NCBI GenBank assembly: GCA_038380795.1
Contig: CM076268.1
Span: forward strand, 4,891,001-4,955,000
Source of the DNA: Pyrocephalus nanus
Taxonomy: Eukaryota > Chordata > Aves > Passeriformes > Tyrannidae
Direction of reading: 5' to 3'
DNA: 64,000 nucleotides
The notes under the pieces: model-generated
Seen by the model: only the letters and a program-made list of their open reading frames with translations
Told to the model about the DNA's origin: nothing
Database searches by the model: none
Shown: positions 31,606 through 44,239 of the stretch, one piece after another
Layout of the letters: each line of letters starts with the position of its first letter
Numbering within the stretch: position 1 is the stretch's first letter
Program-made: the position numbers and the translations under genes

Positions 31606-31884
31606 GTGTTTTGTGTTCCTAAGAGTGATTAAGAATGTGTAATTATTACTGTCTTCTCCCAGGTTTATTTCTAAGAAGATTCCTTCTCTCTGGTGTGGTT
31701 TGGAGATGGTTTTTAGGATCTTCTATGGGTAATTTGTCGTGGAAGCTGGTGGCTTCTTGTTAATTTATTAAATGCAGCGACAGAGAAAATTCAGCTTGGA
31801 CATGGAAATCAGGAGTTTTAGACCTGAATTAAAATCCTGGAAGTTTCTGTGGTCTGGGAGGAGTTGGGGATGTTCCTACAGTTG

Positions 31885-32360
31885 GAATCATAGAATTGTT
31901 AAGGTTGGAAAAGATCTCTAAAGCAAAGTCCAACCGTTCCCCAGCACTATGTCCTCAAGTGCCACATTCACGTTTTTTTGAGCTCTTCTAGGGATGGGGA
32001 CTCCCCCTCTGCCCTGGGCAGCTGTGCCAGGGCTGGACAGCCCTTTCCATGAAGAAATTTTCCCAATATCCCACCTCTCCTGGCACAACTTGAGGCTGTT
32101 TGCTCTCCTCCTGTCCTTTGTTCTCTGGGAGCAGTCCCTGACCCTTACCTGGCTCCCCACTCCTGTCAGGGAGTTGCAGAGAGCAAGAAGGTCCCCCCTG
32201 AGCCTCCTTTTCTCCAGGCTGAGCCCCCCCAGCTCCCTCAGCTGCTCCTGGTGCTCCAGACCCTTTTCCAGGTCTGTTCCCTTCTCTGGACACGTTCCAG
32301 CCCCTCTATCTGTGCAGTGGGGGGCCCCAGTTGGACTTTCCACTGCCCAGGACCGGTGGA
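31885..32360 (-). repeat. CR1 LINE 3' fragment (about 475 bp)
   Basis: The plus strand opens with GGAATCATAGAATTGTTAAG, the reversed CR1 terminus. It continues through the reversed CCAGGAGCAGCTGAGGGAGC block. It is 5' truncated and lies just past the MKI67 3' UTR. Confidence 0.95.
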
Positions 32361-32727
32361 TGGAATATCCCTCTTGACCCAGAACCAAATTCAAAATGTT
32401 CCTTGTGCCCCAACTCAGCCTTTGGTTATCACTTTAGGACTGAGCATTATTTGATTTCAGCCTCCATGTGTGAGGAACATCTTTACCCCAAATGTTCCTG
32501 TGGCACAGGATTGGTGATTTTTTTTTCCCCCCATCTGTCACGTCATGAAGCTTTGTGCATCTTGTCACAACAACACCTGAATCAGGATTTCTGGGCTGTT
32601 CTTAAAGGTTTTTTGGAATTGTGCCTCTTTTGTTGGATCTGTATTTTATGCTAAATCCCAGCAGGATGAGCAACTCCAGTTTCCTCTTACTCTACAAAAA
32701 GGTCTTTTTCTCCTCACTTTTGCAGTG

Positions 32728-33025
32728 AAGACGGGCTGGGAGAGCTGGAGGTGTTTGCCTGGAGAAGGGAAGGCTCCAGGGAGACCTGAGAGCCCCTTCC
32801 AGTGCCTAAAGGGGCTCCAGGAGAGCTGGAGAAGGTGGTCAAGAGCCTGGAGGGACAGGACAAGGGGGAATGGCTTCCCTCTGCCAGAAGGCAGGGTTAG
32901 ATGGGGTATTGGGAAGGAATTGTTGGCTGTGAGGGTGGTGAGGCCCTGGCACAGGTTGCCCAGAGAAGCTGTGGCTGCCCCATCCCTGAAAGTGTCCAAG
33001 GCCAGGTTGGATGTGTTTGTTTTTT
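32728..33025 (+). repeat. CR1 LINE fragment, lacking the terminus
   Basis: Starts GGCTGGGAGAGCTGGAGG and runs to AAGGCCAGGTTGGATG, then stops without the terminal octamer, so its 3' end is lost or interrupted. Confidence 0.92.
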
Positions 33026-33289
33026 GTTGCAGTAAAGGCTTTAAAAAGGGTTTTAAACTGGTGTTTTGTGTGTAAACTGAAAAATATTTTGGTTTCAAAA
33101 GGATTTGAAGATCAGTGTTCTGTGCACTTCATTCTCAGAAGAAACAGAAGCAATGATTTGAAGTAAATCACATCTATTTAACAGAGAAGGCGGGAAAATA
33201 AACTGGGGAAGAGAGAAAAGAATATTAATAAAAACTGACCCAAGCAATAAAAAGCACATGAGAAGTGGAAAGTGGAATATATTTTGGTG

Positions 33290-33575
33290 GAGTTTTAGGG
33301 GATTTTTTTTTGTTTTGTTTGTTTGTTTATTTGTGGGGTTTTTTTGGTGGGTTTTGTTTTGTGGGTGTTTTTTTGTTTGTTTTGTTTTGTGGGTTTTATG
33401 GGTTTTTTTTGTTTTGGTTTGGTTTTTTTGATTTAGGGTTTAGGTTTTTGGGTTTTTTTTTTTTGGTTGGTGTTTTGTTTTCTTTTGTTTATTTTGGTTT
33501 TTTCCTTCTTTTTTGTGGGTTTTTGTGGCTGGTTTTGGTTGTTTGATTTTTGTTTGGTTGCTTTTTTTCTTCAAA
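33290..33575. repeat. GT-only low-complexity tract
   Basis: About 280 bp in which the plus strand is almost purely G and T, with T runs separated by GGG and GTTTG steps. It encodes only a Phe/Gly artefact frame. Confidence 0.9.
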
Positions 33576-34997
33576 AAAAAACCTGTTTCCCAGCCATGGC
33601 AACCCTAAAACTTTAGCCCTCATATCTCTCAGGAAAGCAAAATTCTACCATCTCTCCTAAAAAGAGAATGATCCCTGTGTAAGCATCTCCCCAGATGCCA
33701 TGGCTGGGAAATCAAGAACACAGTGAGCGATGTTTTCTGATGCTAATAAGTGGTGTTTGCTTTTTTTCTCCAATCACTCTAATATGTCATTTTTGTCTCT
33801 GGACCTTTTTTGAAATCTAACAGAAGGCCAGATCAGACTAAATGAATTCTCCTCCGTAGCTGCTGTTTCTCCTCTTCCAGTCAACACTTTTGGGAATTGT
33901 GTACTTTTCTCATTCCCACTTTCCCACAGCTTTGGTCTGAAGATCAATAAGGAATATTAGAGTTTTCTCGAAGTTAGGCGGTAGAGTCTCTCTTTAAGGG
34001 GTGTTGCTTTTCTAGGAAGAGAAGAGGTCTCTGAAGTTAGACCCTGGTGCAAGACTAACTCCTGCTTTGCCTGGAATGCCAGGAAAACACATCCATGAAG
34101 ATCAGTGCAAGTCCAGATCTATTTCATGAAGAGATGGACAAGACAGGATGGGAAGTCCTTAGAGTAAAAAACGTTTATCTGTGAAAGTCTCACGGTAAGT
34201 GATGTTGTTAAATCAGTTGCGGAAATGTTCTTGGCCGACCAGGAAAACCAGCAGGAGAACAAGGTAAGTGGCTGATGGATTTGATCCAAACCTGGCTTTG
34301 GTTGTGGGAGCACTGCAGACACACAGACTTTGGCTTTGTTCCCAATTCAGAATGTTTCCAGAGTAGATTTCCTTAGAGCTCTTTTGTAGAACTGATATTT
34401 AACTTGATATTTAACATGAATTCATTTATAAAGATGTATTGCGTGGGCAACTGTATTTCCACTCAAAAAATGTGACATTGCAAATCTTCCTCAGAAGTTT
34501 TGTTGATGAACTTCCCTGCAAGAAGCTTTTAACTGAGGGGTCACCCAGAGAAACAAGACTTCTCTTTCCTCTAGGAAATTTCTTTCCTAGAAAAACTTCA
34601 AGCCTCATGATTTCTGTAGTGTTACATCTTCACAGTTGGTTGTGTAGCAACACAAATCTAAAAAAGAAAAAAAAAAAAAGGAAACATGGTAGAAAAAGTT
34701 CAATGTCAATTTTTCTGCATTGTCATTTTTTTGAGTTTTTGATCTAGACCCTTTTTTTAAGGAAAGAAAGAAGAAAATAAGGCCTAAAGTCAGGAAGCAG
34801 AGGTTGTCATGCTCATAAAATTATCCACAACTGTGCCTGTATTTATAAGTTGCCAGGGAGATATATATTTATATATTTTTACATCTACAAATTTATTTAA
34901 AAGGTAATTTGTCAAGTGCTTTTGAATGTGTGGTAAAGATCAAATAAGTACTTTAAACGCTGTTTAAATAGAGTTGACTGTTGATGCTATTTAACGT
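33576..34997. other. Intergenic, nothing recognised
   Basis: AT-rich sequence. Short phrases near 33590 (CAGCCATGGCAACCCTAAAA) and 33695 (ATGCCATGGCTGGGAAATCA) suggest an unidentified repeat or weak inverted similarity. No coding or RNA feature is supported. Confidence 0.4.
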
Positions 34998-35135
34998 CAC
35001 AGTCTCATGGAGTCATTTGTGTTGTAAAAGTCCTCCAAGATCATCGAGTCCAGCCATTCCCCCAGCACTGCCAGGGCCATCCCTAACCCATGTCCCCAAG
35101 TGCCACATGACTTTTAAATCCCTCCAGGGTATTTA
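34998..35135 (-). repeat. CR1 LINE tail fragment
   Basis: The plus strand reads AAAAGTCCTCCAAGATCATC, then GAGTCCAGCCATTCCCCCAG and AGTGCCACATG, the reversed tail of a CR1 copy. Confidence 0.88.
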
Positions 35136-37834
35136 TTAATTAAGCAGGAGCATTATTTTTCTAGGGGTGTTTGTAGGAACTTCCTTTTGATGTGTTTGTC
35201 ACCTCTGGGCTGTCAGTTGTCACTGATCTGCACCAGTTCACTGTGGGAACCTACAAACTCTACCTACACTCTAAATTTCATCTCCACACTTATTAAAAAC
35301 AAATTACATAAATAAGATTGAAAAAGCAACTTGGGTTTAAAAACCTTCAAAAAAAAATTCCTGACAACAAAACTGGATTTTCGTATTTCAAACCTGCCTT
35401 GTCATCGATGCCACAGTTCTGTTCGTTCCTGCCACTCTCCTTCAAACCCAACATCTCATCAGAGCACTGCAAGTTCTTGGCATGAAGGAGTTTCTTGACA
35501 GCAAGATCAGCTCCTTAATTACCTGGAGTGTGGAAAGAAAACTTGGATTGGTTTGGATTTTCCACCTTTTAGTTTTCTCTTTCCCTGCCTTTCCTCTCCT
35601 GATGTGACATTGGGGTGTTTGGAGAGAACAGGGTGAGTGTCGTTGTTAACCTTGAAGCCGAGTTGTAAACACTGCCAGGTTTGATAATTTCCCAAAGGCT
35701 GAGGTCTGATGGAGGCAATTCTCAAAGATTAAAAGATAACAGGTAATTGAGGATCTTTGAGGATGTTGTCTCCACAGATTCCCACTTCGGCTTCCTTCCC
35801 TGTTTCTTTAGAATATAATTTACGGCTGGTACTCAGAGGAGGTCACAAAAAAAAAAAAAAAAATGGAGACAGGTGGGAACTCACACCCCGTTTAAAAATT
35901 GCATGTGAGGTTACACGCCATCTAAAAGTCATAATTAGGGAATTTTCTCAGGCTTGCAACCAGAGCTACGTGAGCTCCAAAGGCTGGAATTTGCGGAGGC
36001 AATAAACTTAAGGAACATCTCCTGAAGTAACTTTTCCTTCCCTGGTACTAAAAAAGGGAATGAAAACCCAGCTAGAATTTAAATGTTGGGTCATCTGTGA
36101 GCTATTTATGGTACTCAAGGTAGATATTAATATGTTTTTGTGGTTCATGTGAGTAGGAGGTACATGAGTACCTGTCAGTCTGGAACAACCACTGTCATCG
36201 TGTCTTGTCCTCACCAAGTAAAATAAAATAGCAGTGAACATTAACACTAAAAATTGGGAAAACATCTGTACTGGAAAACTCAAGAAAAAAAAAATACTGA
36301 TCTGATCTTCAGTATTATAAATTAGATTTTTTTATTTTAATGAGTTTAAGCAAATATTAATGTAGTACATTTTTTTCCAGAAGGACTTTTGAAATTCCAG
36401 TGTGTGGCTAAAACACCCTTGCAGTCCCAAACTGCTGTTTGGTATCCACAACTTCTATAGAACAGATGGCAGAAGTGGTGATGACTAAAGCATTCTATTA
36501 TGTTTCACTGTAAATATCAGTTTTAACAACATACTTGCAGTCAGAATTGGGAATTAAGGGTGGGGATACCAAAGAAACAGGGAAGGAAAAAATATTTTGC
36601 AACATTTAACTTATGACTTCATGATTTGCTATACTGTAACAGTAACTTACTTCTAAATCTAAAGCACTTAAAAATTTAAGAAAGACTGAGCTTTTCTTAT
36701 CCACCTAAGAGAATTTACTGGTTAAATCTCTGAAGCAGAACACACTGTCACTAATCCTTGCTTTTCTTTGAGGTATCCCACCAGCAAACCAAAACTGTGT
36801 TGGGTGAACTTTGTAATTAATATTTTGCATGTGTTCATAAAACTCTGAATGACCTATTTTTAAATAATGGGAAATGAGAAAACCCTCTAGGAGGCTCAGC
36901 CAGATCAGAAATCAGACACGAGGCGAGTGAAGGGCCAAATTCATTTTAATTGAACCCACTGAGAGTGTGTTTTCAGCCAAAGCCTCCTACTAAGTTTACA
37001 ATAAAACTGAGGCTTTTATCAGCCTAAAGTAGGAGCTGGACCGGGTGAAAACCCCTCTTTTGAAGCTAAAGTCTGTCAGTTTACCACAATATATTTCACT
37101 TTGTATATGTAAAGTAGGACTGGACTGTCTTTTAGAGCATTGCTTTGTAGCCCTTGTCTTAAAACGTGGTGTGATTAACACCAGCAAAGTCAAGCCCACC
37201 AATTAGCACCCGCTAATTTCTCTCCTTTTCCAGTGTGTGCTCCTTTGTTCCACTGTACCCTGTTCATTAGCTGGTGTCCCTGATGCCAATTAGGGAGCGA
37301 GGCAGCAGAACGACTAATTTGATCACCCAGGGACTCGGCTCCCAAGGTCCCCGCGTAGTCAGAGGAGACCCAGCAGTTCCTCCAGGGCACTCCAGCCTGG
37401 GTTTGCGCTCTCATTCCCCCTCTAGAGGAGCCAACTCCTTTCCATTAACTAAAGGGAAAGACTTGCATCCCGAGGCAAAGGATGGCCCTTCCCAGCCACG
37501 CTCCCGTTTTAATAAAGGGAGTCCCAGGCAGAGTTTGGCTGTTGGGTCTCAGGGCAGAGGGGGCTTCTCTTCCCCAAATCGCATCATCTGATGAAATATG
37601 GACACCACCATCCCACTGCACCTTTTCCTGCTTGTTTTTGTCTCTAGCTGCACTGTGCTGATCCACAGGATCTGTACTGTCCATAGGCACAGCACTTCCC
37701 TCCTGGCAAGTACTGTGTTTCCTCAGGACACCACAGTCCTCACCAACACAAAATCACAGAGGAATTGGAGAGGGATGAACCTTTTTTTTCCACGAGCCAA
37801 AATTTTTAAGTAATGTTGGATGCAGCACCTCTTT
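35136..37834. other. Intergenic, mostly single-copy; possible conserved block
   Basis: No gene seen. A homopolymer A run lies at 35848-35864. 37170-37330 contains several AATTAG/CTAATT/TAATTTGATC homeodomain-like sites in a repeat-free context. Everything else looks neutral. Confidence 0.4.
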
Positions 37835-37915
37835 CACGGAATTATAGAATCATTTAGGCTGGAAAAGACCTGTAAGTCTGAGTCCAACCACAAAACCCAC
37901 CCTGCAGACATTTTA
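37835..37915 (-). repeat. Short CR1 tail
   Basis: GGAATTATAGAATCATTTAG, then GGCTGGAAAAGACCTG and GAGTCCAACC: the reversed end of a CR1 copy. Confidence 0.88.
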
Positions 37916-39519
37916 ATTCTGCAACTGTAAAAGTCAACTTTGAGGTTTCACTTAAATTGACTGTAATCAGGAAAAAAAAAACAACTAACCCTTTGCATTG
38001 CACGTTGTTGTTCTCCTTTACTGCCAACTTTTAAAAGACCAAACTCTGTTTTAGGATCTCAGAGCTGAGCTTGGCTGGTGTGACAAGACACAATGTACTG
38101 AGATGCATCCTCCTGGAGGGTTTGGGAGAGCCCACACAGCCCACCCTTCCTCCTTCGTGCCTGACCAGTGACAGAGCTGGAAGGAGAGCCAGCAGTGAGT
38201 GGATTTAATACCTTTTCGTAGTTAAAACTGCCTTGTCATTTGAGTAATGAGCTCTCTGTGCTTTCTGATGGAAAAGATTACCAGGGAGTTTTATTTTTGC
38301 TGGGGTTGCCGACTGATCTGCTGAACCACTTGCAGCCCAGGTGTGTTGCCAAGTGAACCCAAATTATTAACCTTAATACAATTTTTAAACAATTATTAAG
38401 CTAATCGGATGCAAATTAAACAAAATGAACCTATAAATATATGTGTTTTTCAAATTAGTAATTGGATTTTTTGATGATCTTTGGCTTGACATTGATAAGC
38501 TGCTTCTCATAACAGTGTAATTAGGCAATATGTAAACTTTGGCATTCGGTTCTGTCCTAGTGGCTTTTTCAAATGATGTTTGTAAAATTTGCAATTTCAT
38601 ATTACAGATTAAAAATTAAAAACTGCAGGAGGCTAACATTAAAATGAGAATTCATTTCATGGAAAGCCCTGTAGACAAAATTCACCCTAATAGAATTGTG
38701 CATAAGGGGCTGCAAATCATGATCTATAGTTACACAGGGGAAGGCTTGTCAAAACCAGTATTGTTGGCCTGTAGTTCTATTCACAGTATTAAACCCATCA
38801 GTGAAGTCACTTTGGGGAAAATGTGAACATTATCAAAGAACAGTAAATTAGCAAGAAATTAAAGCATATACCCTTGCATTTCCAAAACAAAAGATCCCTT
38901 CATTAAAAACCTTTCATCAGTGGTTTAATATTCATAGCAGTAATTTGCATAACTAAATCAGTTTTCACTGATGAGAGACGACCAAAGTTTTTTTTTTTTT
39001 CACTAATTTCTTTTTTGAATGAGCTCTCTAGTTTTTTGATTAAAATTTCACACCAGTAGTTGAGCAAAATTGAATACATTACTTCACCCTATTTGTGAGC
39101 ATCATCTTTTTTTAAACACTGGGTTAAAATGTTGCTACTGGGTGAAAAAGCAATGGCTGGGGTTGCTTTGTTCACCTTCCCAGTGTCTCTCCCTCCTGGC
39201 CTCTCATCCCGGTGTCCCTGTAAAATTTCAAACTCAAAAGTTTGAGGTCAGTTGGGTTTTATTATCTTTTTCTTACTCTCATACCTGTACACACACAGAA
39301 CAAGGAGGTGGCACAGATGCTACAGGAAGAAAGAAAAGTCATCTGAGTACACGTGTTAGGAACTTTCCAATCTCTCTCTGAAAGTAACACCCTTTTTCGA
39401 GGTCCTTTTTTAATGTTTTCCAAAGACCAATTCCCTTGTCAGATGCAGGAAGAAAAGAGGAAACACTTTTGCCTTAGGGAATGAAGACAGAAAAGTCTTT
39501 TTCAGTTTGTATCAGTCTG
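37916..39519. other. Intergenic, AT-rich, possible conserved non-coding block
   Basis: No gene. 38330-38640 is repeat-free, AT-rich and full of TAATTA/ATGCAAAT-like motifs. A T run lies at 38988-39000. Confidence 0.4.
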
Positions 39520-39590
39520 TTTTTCAAGGGGTCAGTGGTTGGACTTTGATGATTTTAAAAGTCTTTTCCAACCTTAACAATTCTATGTAA
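39520..39590 (+). repeat. Short CR1 terminus
   Basis: GTCAGTGGTTGGACTTTGAT, then AGTCTTTTCCAACCTTAACA and ATTCTATG form the last about 70 bp of an older CR1 type. Confidence 0.8.
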
Positions 39591-39904
39591 AATACATGTA
39601 TATTGTTCTGGTTTGCTAACCTTTATTAGAAAGTATTTTGAGAAATAATGAGATTTAATTCAGAGTCACTAAAAGATGAAGTGGGCAACTATATTTACAT
39701 GTAGATTCTCTGGGCAGTGCTTTATACAACTGAAATAACTAAATCTGTTTGAATCATGTTGTGACCTCAGTCACACCACAACTGCACTGACAACAGGACT
39801 CTGCAGATGCAGTTGTGGTGTTTTCCATCACATCAACTGATTTCAAATAAAAGAGTTTCAAGCAAATAAATATCCATGTTCAGACAGGACAGATTGATAG
39901 GAGT

Positions 39905-40065
39905 TAATAAGGCCAGGTTGGACGGGGCTTGGAGCAACCTGGGATAGTGGAAGGTGTCCCTGCTCATGGCATGGGGTGGGACTGGATGGGCTTTAAGGTT
40001 CCTTGCAACCCAAACCATTTTGGGATTCTATATTTTCTGACTGGATTCTATGATTTCTGACTGGA
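39905..40065 (+). repeat. CR1 LINE tail with duplicated end
   Basis: Starts AGGCCAGGTTGGACGGGGCT and ends AACCCAAACCATTTTGGGAT. The terminal TTTCTGACTGGATTCTAT unit is then repeated, a local tandem change. Confidence 0.92.
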
Positions 40066-40835
40066 TACTTTTCTTATAAAAAGAAAAATAAAAATAGTCA
40101 TAACCTCACAAGATCTTATTTCCCTGGGACAGGCACAATTGAAACCCATCAGTAGCAAACATCCTGGACTTTATGAGCTGGGACTCTTCCACATTTAATG
40201 TAATGAGAGGTATTTCTGTTTAGATAGAAGCATTTCCTGCAGGTGTAAAACCAAAGTGGGAGCTTTGCCTTAGGAGCTGGGACTGTACGGACATAAGGCC
40301 TTTGTTTTTTCAGGATCCCCTTTGACTTTTTGAATGTCAACAAATAATATTGCAGCAGACACTGATAGGCTCTTCCAACTTCTTGTACCATTTTTAGAGA
40401 AAGGCCTTTAAAGAGAAGGACCTTGTCTTCATAACAACACAGGTAGATATTTCTTGGGTTTTTTGTGGTTTTCTGTCATGTCTTTGAATGAATCATTCCA
40501 TGGCAAGAACTATTTTATCATTTGCTTTGCCTCCAGAGTGATATAAACAGTGTCCAACCGTGAAGGAATGAAAGAAATCAAGATGATTAACAACAGTTGT
40601 TTGTTGTTTCCATTAATCAAATCTACTTCTATGAATTAGCAAAGTGTCCCCCTTGTTGTTTCAAAAGGCAGGACAGGAATGATCACCAAGGTGCTCCACT
40701 TACCAGTAATTGTGCATCGTCATTAAAAGTTCCATAAAAAAATTGCAAGTGAATCTCTCTAAAATAAAGATATTATAATATATCTGCAAAGATATATCAC
40801 AGGACTCAAACTGGTAAAGTTAATGGAGAACTGTC
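40066..40835. other. Intergenic, nothing recognised
   Basis: AT-rich sequence with no supported feature on either strand. Confidence 0.4.
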
Positions 40836-40837
40836 TC

Positions 40838-41012
40838 CTGAGGGAGGGACCCCACCCTGGAGCAGGGGGAGTGGAGGGCTCCTCTCCCTGAGGAGGAAGC
40901 AGTGGCAGAAAGAAGGAGTGATCTCCATTGTCTCTCCCTGTCCAGGTGAGGAGGGGAGTGATGGAGCAGCTTTGGTGGATACCTGGAGTCCAGCCAGGGT
41001 CAAACCACCACA
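40838..41012 (+). mobile_element. Partial avian-type LTR (3' part, internally deleted)
   Basis: The segment shares several phrases with the LTR at 45020-46039: CACCCTGGAGCAGGG, CTCTCCCTGAGGAGGAAG, CTGTCCAGGTGAGGAGGGG and the end GATGGAGCAGCTTTGGTGG, then GTCAAACCACCACA. The stretch between the tandem GGAGCAG units and the U5 end is missing, so it is a deleted solo LTR. Confidence 0.8.
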
Positions 41013-41259
41013 CCTGGTCTTTGGTCACCCCTCATTTAATATATGTAACATCTATTCATGGAATATGTTGTCCCACAAGACAGCCTGCATGTGTCTGTGA
41101 GAGCAACACTTCATTATTCTTTTGAAAAGGGGGATTGAGCCTTGCTCTTGATGCTCCAGGTGTTTCAGTTGATGATATTAAGGTTGTATTTCTCTAATAT
41201 TTTTCATTAAAATTTAGCAAGGAAATTTCTGTGGGAGCAAATCCACTGAATTGGCACCC

Positions 41260-41375
41260 CATGGGGCAGCCACAGCTTCTCTGGGCAACCTGTGCCAGGG
41301 CCTCCCCATCCTCACAGGGAGGGATTTCTCCCTAATACTTCATCTAAATCTCTCCTCTTTCTTCAGCCTTGCCCA
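41260..41375 (-). repeat. CR1 LINE internal-tail fragment
   Basis: The plus strand reads GGGGCAGCCACAGCTTCTCT, then GGGCAACCTGTGCCAGGGCC, the reversed AAGCTGTGGCTGCCCC block. The terminus is missing. Confidence 0.88.
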
Positions 41376-44239
41376 TTCTAACATAATTTCTTTACGTGAG
41401 TAAAGTAGAACAAACTTAACTAAGTACTTCTCCAAAATCCAAATTGTTAATAAAGTCTCCATTTAAAAAAAGAAATTAATTTCCATCACCATGTTCTGTG
41501 TAAGTCATCAAGAGGACAAGGCAGAAGAACAAAGACAAGGGCAGAGAGATTTGTTATTTTAAATAATTATGTAGCTACCATAAACTTAGATAATACAATG
41601 ATAATTTTAGTTTAGGGATCTATATAATAGTGGTAAATTTTGAAAGAGAAATTTTGTTGTTAATCTGTTATTGACATTACTAACAATTTCTTATATTACT
41701 TATATTAATAATAAATCTAATATTGCTTATATTACTAGTAATTCTAATATTACTAAACTAGAGAATTTGCTAAAAAATAGATTTGAGTGTATGGCTTCCC
41801 TCAGCTGTATCTTCTCACAGGAATTAATCATAAAAATCACATTTTAAAATGTGAGCCAAGACATTTGGGAGGAGGTAAGTTTACAGTGTGCAAGTGATTG
41901 GGTAAAATAAACTTTGTTCTAAATATCATTCTCTTCTATTTTGTGTCTCGCTGCTATGAGCTTGGCTTGCCACAATGCTCCACACAAAACTTTTTTTGTG
42001 GCTGGAATTTTTTTCTAATAGAATTTCATCTGGATTTCTAAGGAAATCCTAGTGGTAGCCCCTGACCCAAATGTACATCAAGTGCTGTTCCCCCATGGCC
42101 CTGGCCTATTTATTGCTTTCCTAAGTACTCCAGTTCAAATAGGAGCTCAGAACAAAATTGAAAATGAGCTTGGGGTCTTTTTCTACTCCCAATTTGTTCA
42201 CTTCCAAAACCACTACCCAATTTAGCAGCGTCTGCTCAGGAGAGGGCAAAGGCTGGAATTACAGGGATGCAGGAGGGCAGGACTGGAGTGTGCTGGCAAA
42301 ACAGCATGGAAGAGCTTTCCCAGCACTCTGTAATTTCTCATCTGTAACAATTAGCACGTGAAGGCCAAAAAGAAGGTTGTTTTGTTCCAGTCCCTACTCA
42401 AAACATGCCTGTTTAAATGTGTAATACACTCTGGCAGGAAGACAACGAAGTTATTACAGATAAATTGCTGTTTGTCGTGGTGCTGATGGATATTAGAGGT
42501 GGAAAACACCTGAGCAGGAGGTGGGATTGCATTTTATCAGGAAAAACATTCCTGTTTTCATTTATCCCTTATGCTGGAGGAAATACTTGTCATGTGCATA
42601 ATTAATAGGTGCTTTCCTGCACAGAGAAAAGGTGTGTGGTGGAAGCAGAAGGTGCTTGACACCTTCACTGCCCACTGAGGTCAGTGAGAGTTGAGTGCCC
42701 AACACCTTGCAAAGTTTCTTTGTAGATTGACCCGTTGCTCAGAATTGAAACATTTTATTTTATTTTATTTTATTTTATTTTATTTTATTTTATTTTATTT
42801 TATTTTAATTTTGTCTTTTTGTTTTATTTTATTTTATACAGAGTCGTGGCTTGCTTTGAACTATTTGCTTGGTTGCCTTTCTGAAGGGAACAAAAGCCCT
42901 GTTAATATAGGTAAGCGAATATTTTTTGGGAAGAAGGCTTAAAATGTAAAGGAGAAATGAAAAAAAAATATTATTTTCTTATCTTATCCTAGTGGAAAAT
43001 CTTGAAGAGAAAATATGGCATTAAAATGCTGCTGAGATTAATCTCTTTAGTAGCCTTTGTTTACCAGTCTCATCTTTCTCCTGCTTCAGGTTCTTTCCTG
43101 GCCTCAGCAGTTGCTGCAGATCATCTGCAGGTGATTTTGTAAATACCTCTGAGCAGTTTGATTGCTTTTGGGTATACAGCAGGCACATGAAAACTTTGCT
43201 GCTGTAAACTACTAGTAAAATCAACTAATTAAAATAAAAATAATGAAGTAAGAGAAACAGTAAAATCAAAGACTTTAAAATGAAAACTTGCTTTTTTGTT
43301 TGCTTGAGGTGTCACTGGAGTGGTAAAAGAAAACATACATAGGTATTACTCCTTAACCATTTTTTTAGGTTCTATTCCCATTCTCCTGACATTTCCCCCT
43401 TAACTTTACATCAATTCAGAGTTAGGAGACACCCAGCACTCAGCAAAGCACGTGCTTGGTCCAGGTAGAAAGAGAATCACATTTTTAAGAATAATTTTAA
43501 TAATTAAAAATTAATTATTTAATTTAAAATAATCTTGCCTTTGAAATACAGAGGTGATCCTATTTCACTTGTGCTTTTAAGGTACACTTATTAAAAGTGT
43601 ATGTACTTAAATCTGGGATTTATGTAGGAATATATGGATTTATAGAGATAGCACAGGAAACAGGATTTCTCCTACTATTAATTACATCTACAGCTGCCTC
43701 AGCTACAAGTGTTTACTCTTCTCAGGTAAAAAAATAAATATCTTCTATGCTGAGATATAAATATTTATTTAAAGAGTGTAAAAGGAGGGAAAACTTCAGG
43801 AATTCAGCATGAACTGTGTGGATACAATTTTGCTGAATAAAGGATGGATTTGGCTGCAGAAAAGATGAAGCTGTTAAATGTGAGTGGGGTATTTGTTATA
43901 GGGCTTTTAATCTTCTTACAAAATTGTAGTGTATGATTTTTCTTGGAGACCCTCACCTTTCTCTCCTGGCCAAGAAGCCCTTAGTTGTTACAGGCATTGG
44001 CACATTAATACATAAATAGGTTAAAAACATTCAAGCACTTATAGCTCCTTTCTGTTCTTCCCAAGTCCTTGTCACACTGGGATCAGCCTGTGAACAATAT
44101 GGAGGTTTTTTTTTTTCCCCTGCCCTGTCATTTCTTTCTGGTAAAATATAATGTCCTTGAAAGAAAATAATGATAAATGTTTTCTGCCAGCTGTGACTGT
44201 CAGAACACATATATCAGCTGGAAATTCAGAACTTCTGTT
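41376..44239. other. Intergenic, AT-rich; pentanucleotide microsatellite inside
   Basis: No supported gene. Contains a (TTATT)-type cluster near 41690-41755 and the (ATTTT)n microsatellite at 42752-42808. Other text is unremarkable. Confidence 0.4.
42752..42808 (+). repeat. (ATTTT)n microsatellite
   Basis: About eleven near-perfect ATTTT units, followed by a few imperfect ones to about 42838. Confidence 0.95.

Noticed and set aside
33265..33546. Phe/Gly-rich 93-codon frame, membrane-like
   Set aside because: An artefact of the GT-only tract. Hydrophobicity comes from TTT codons.
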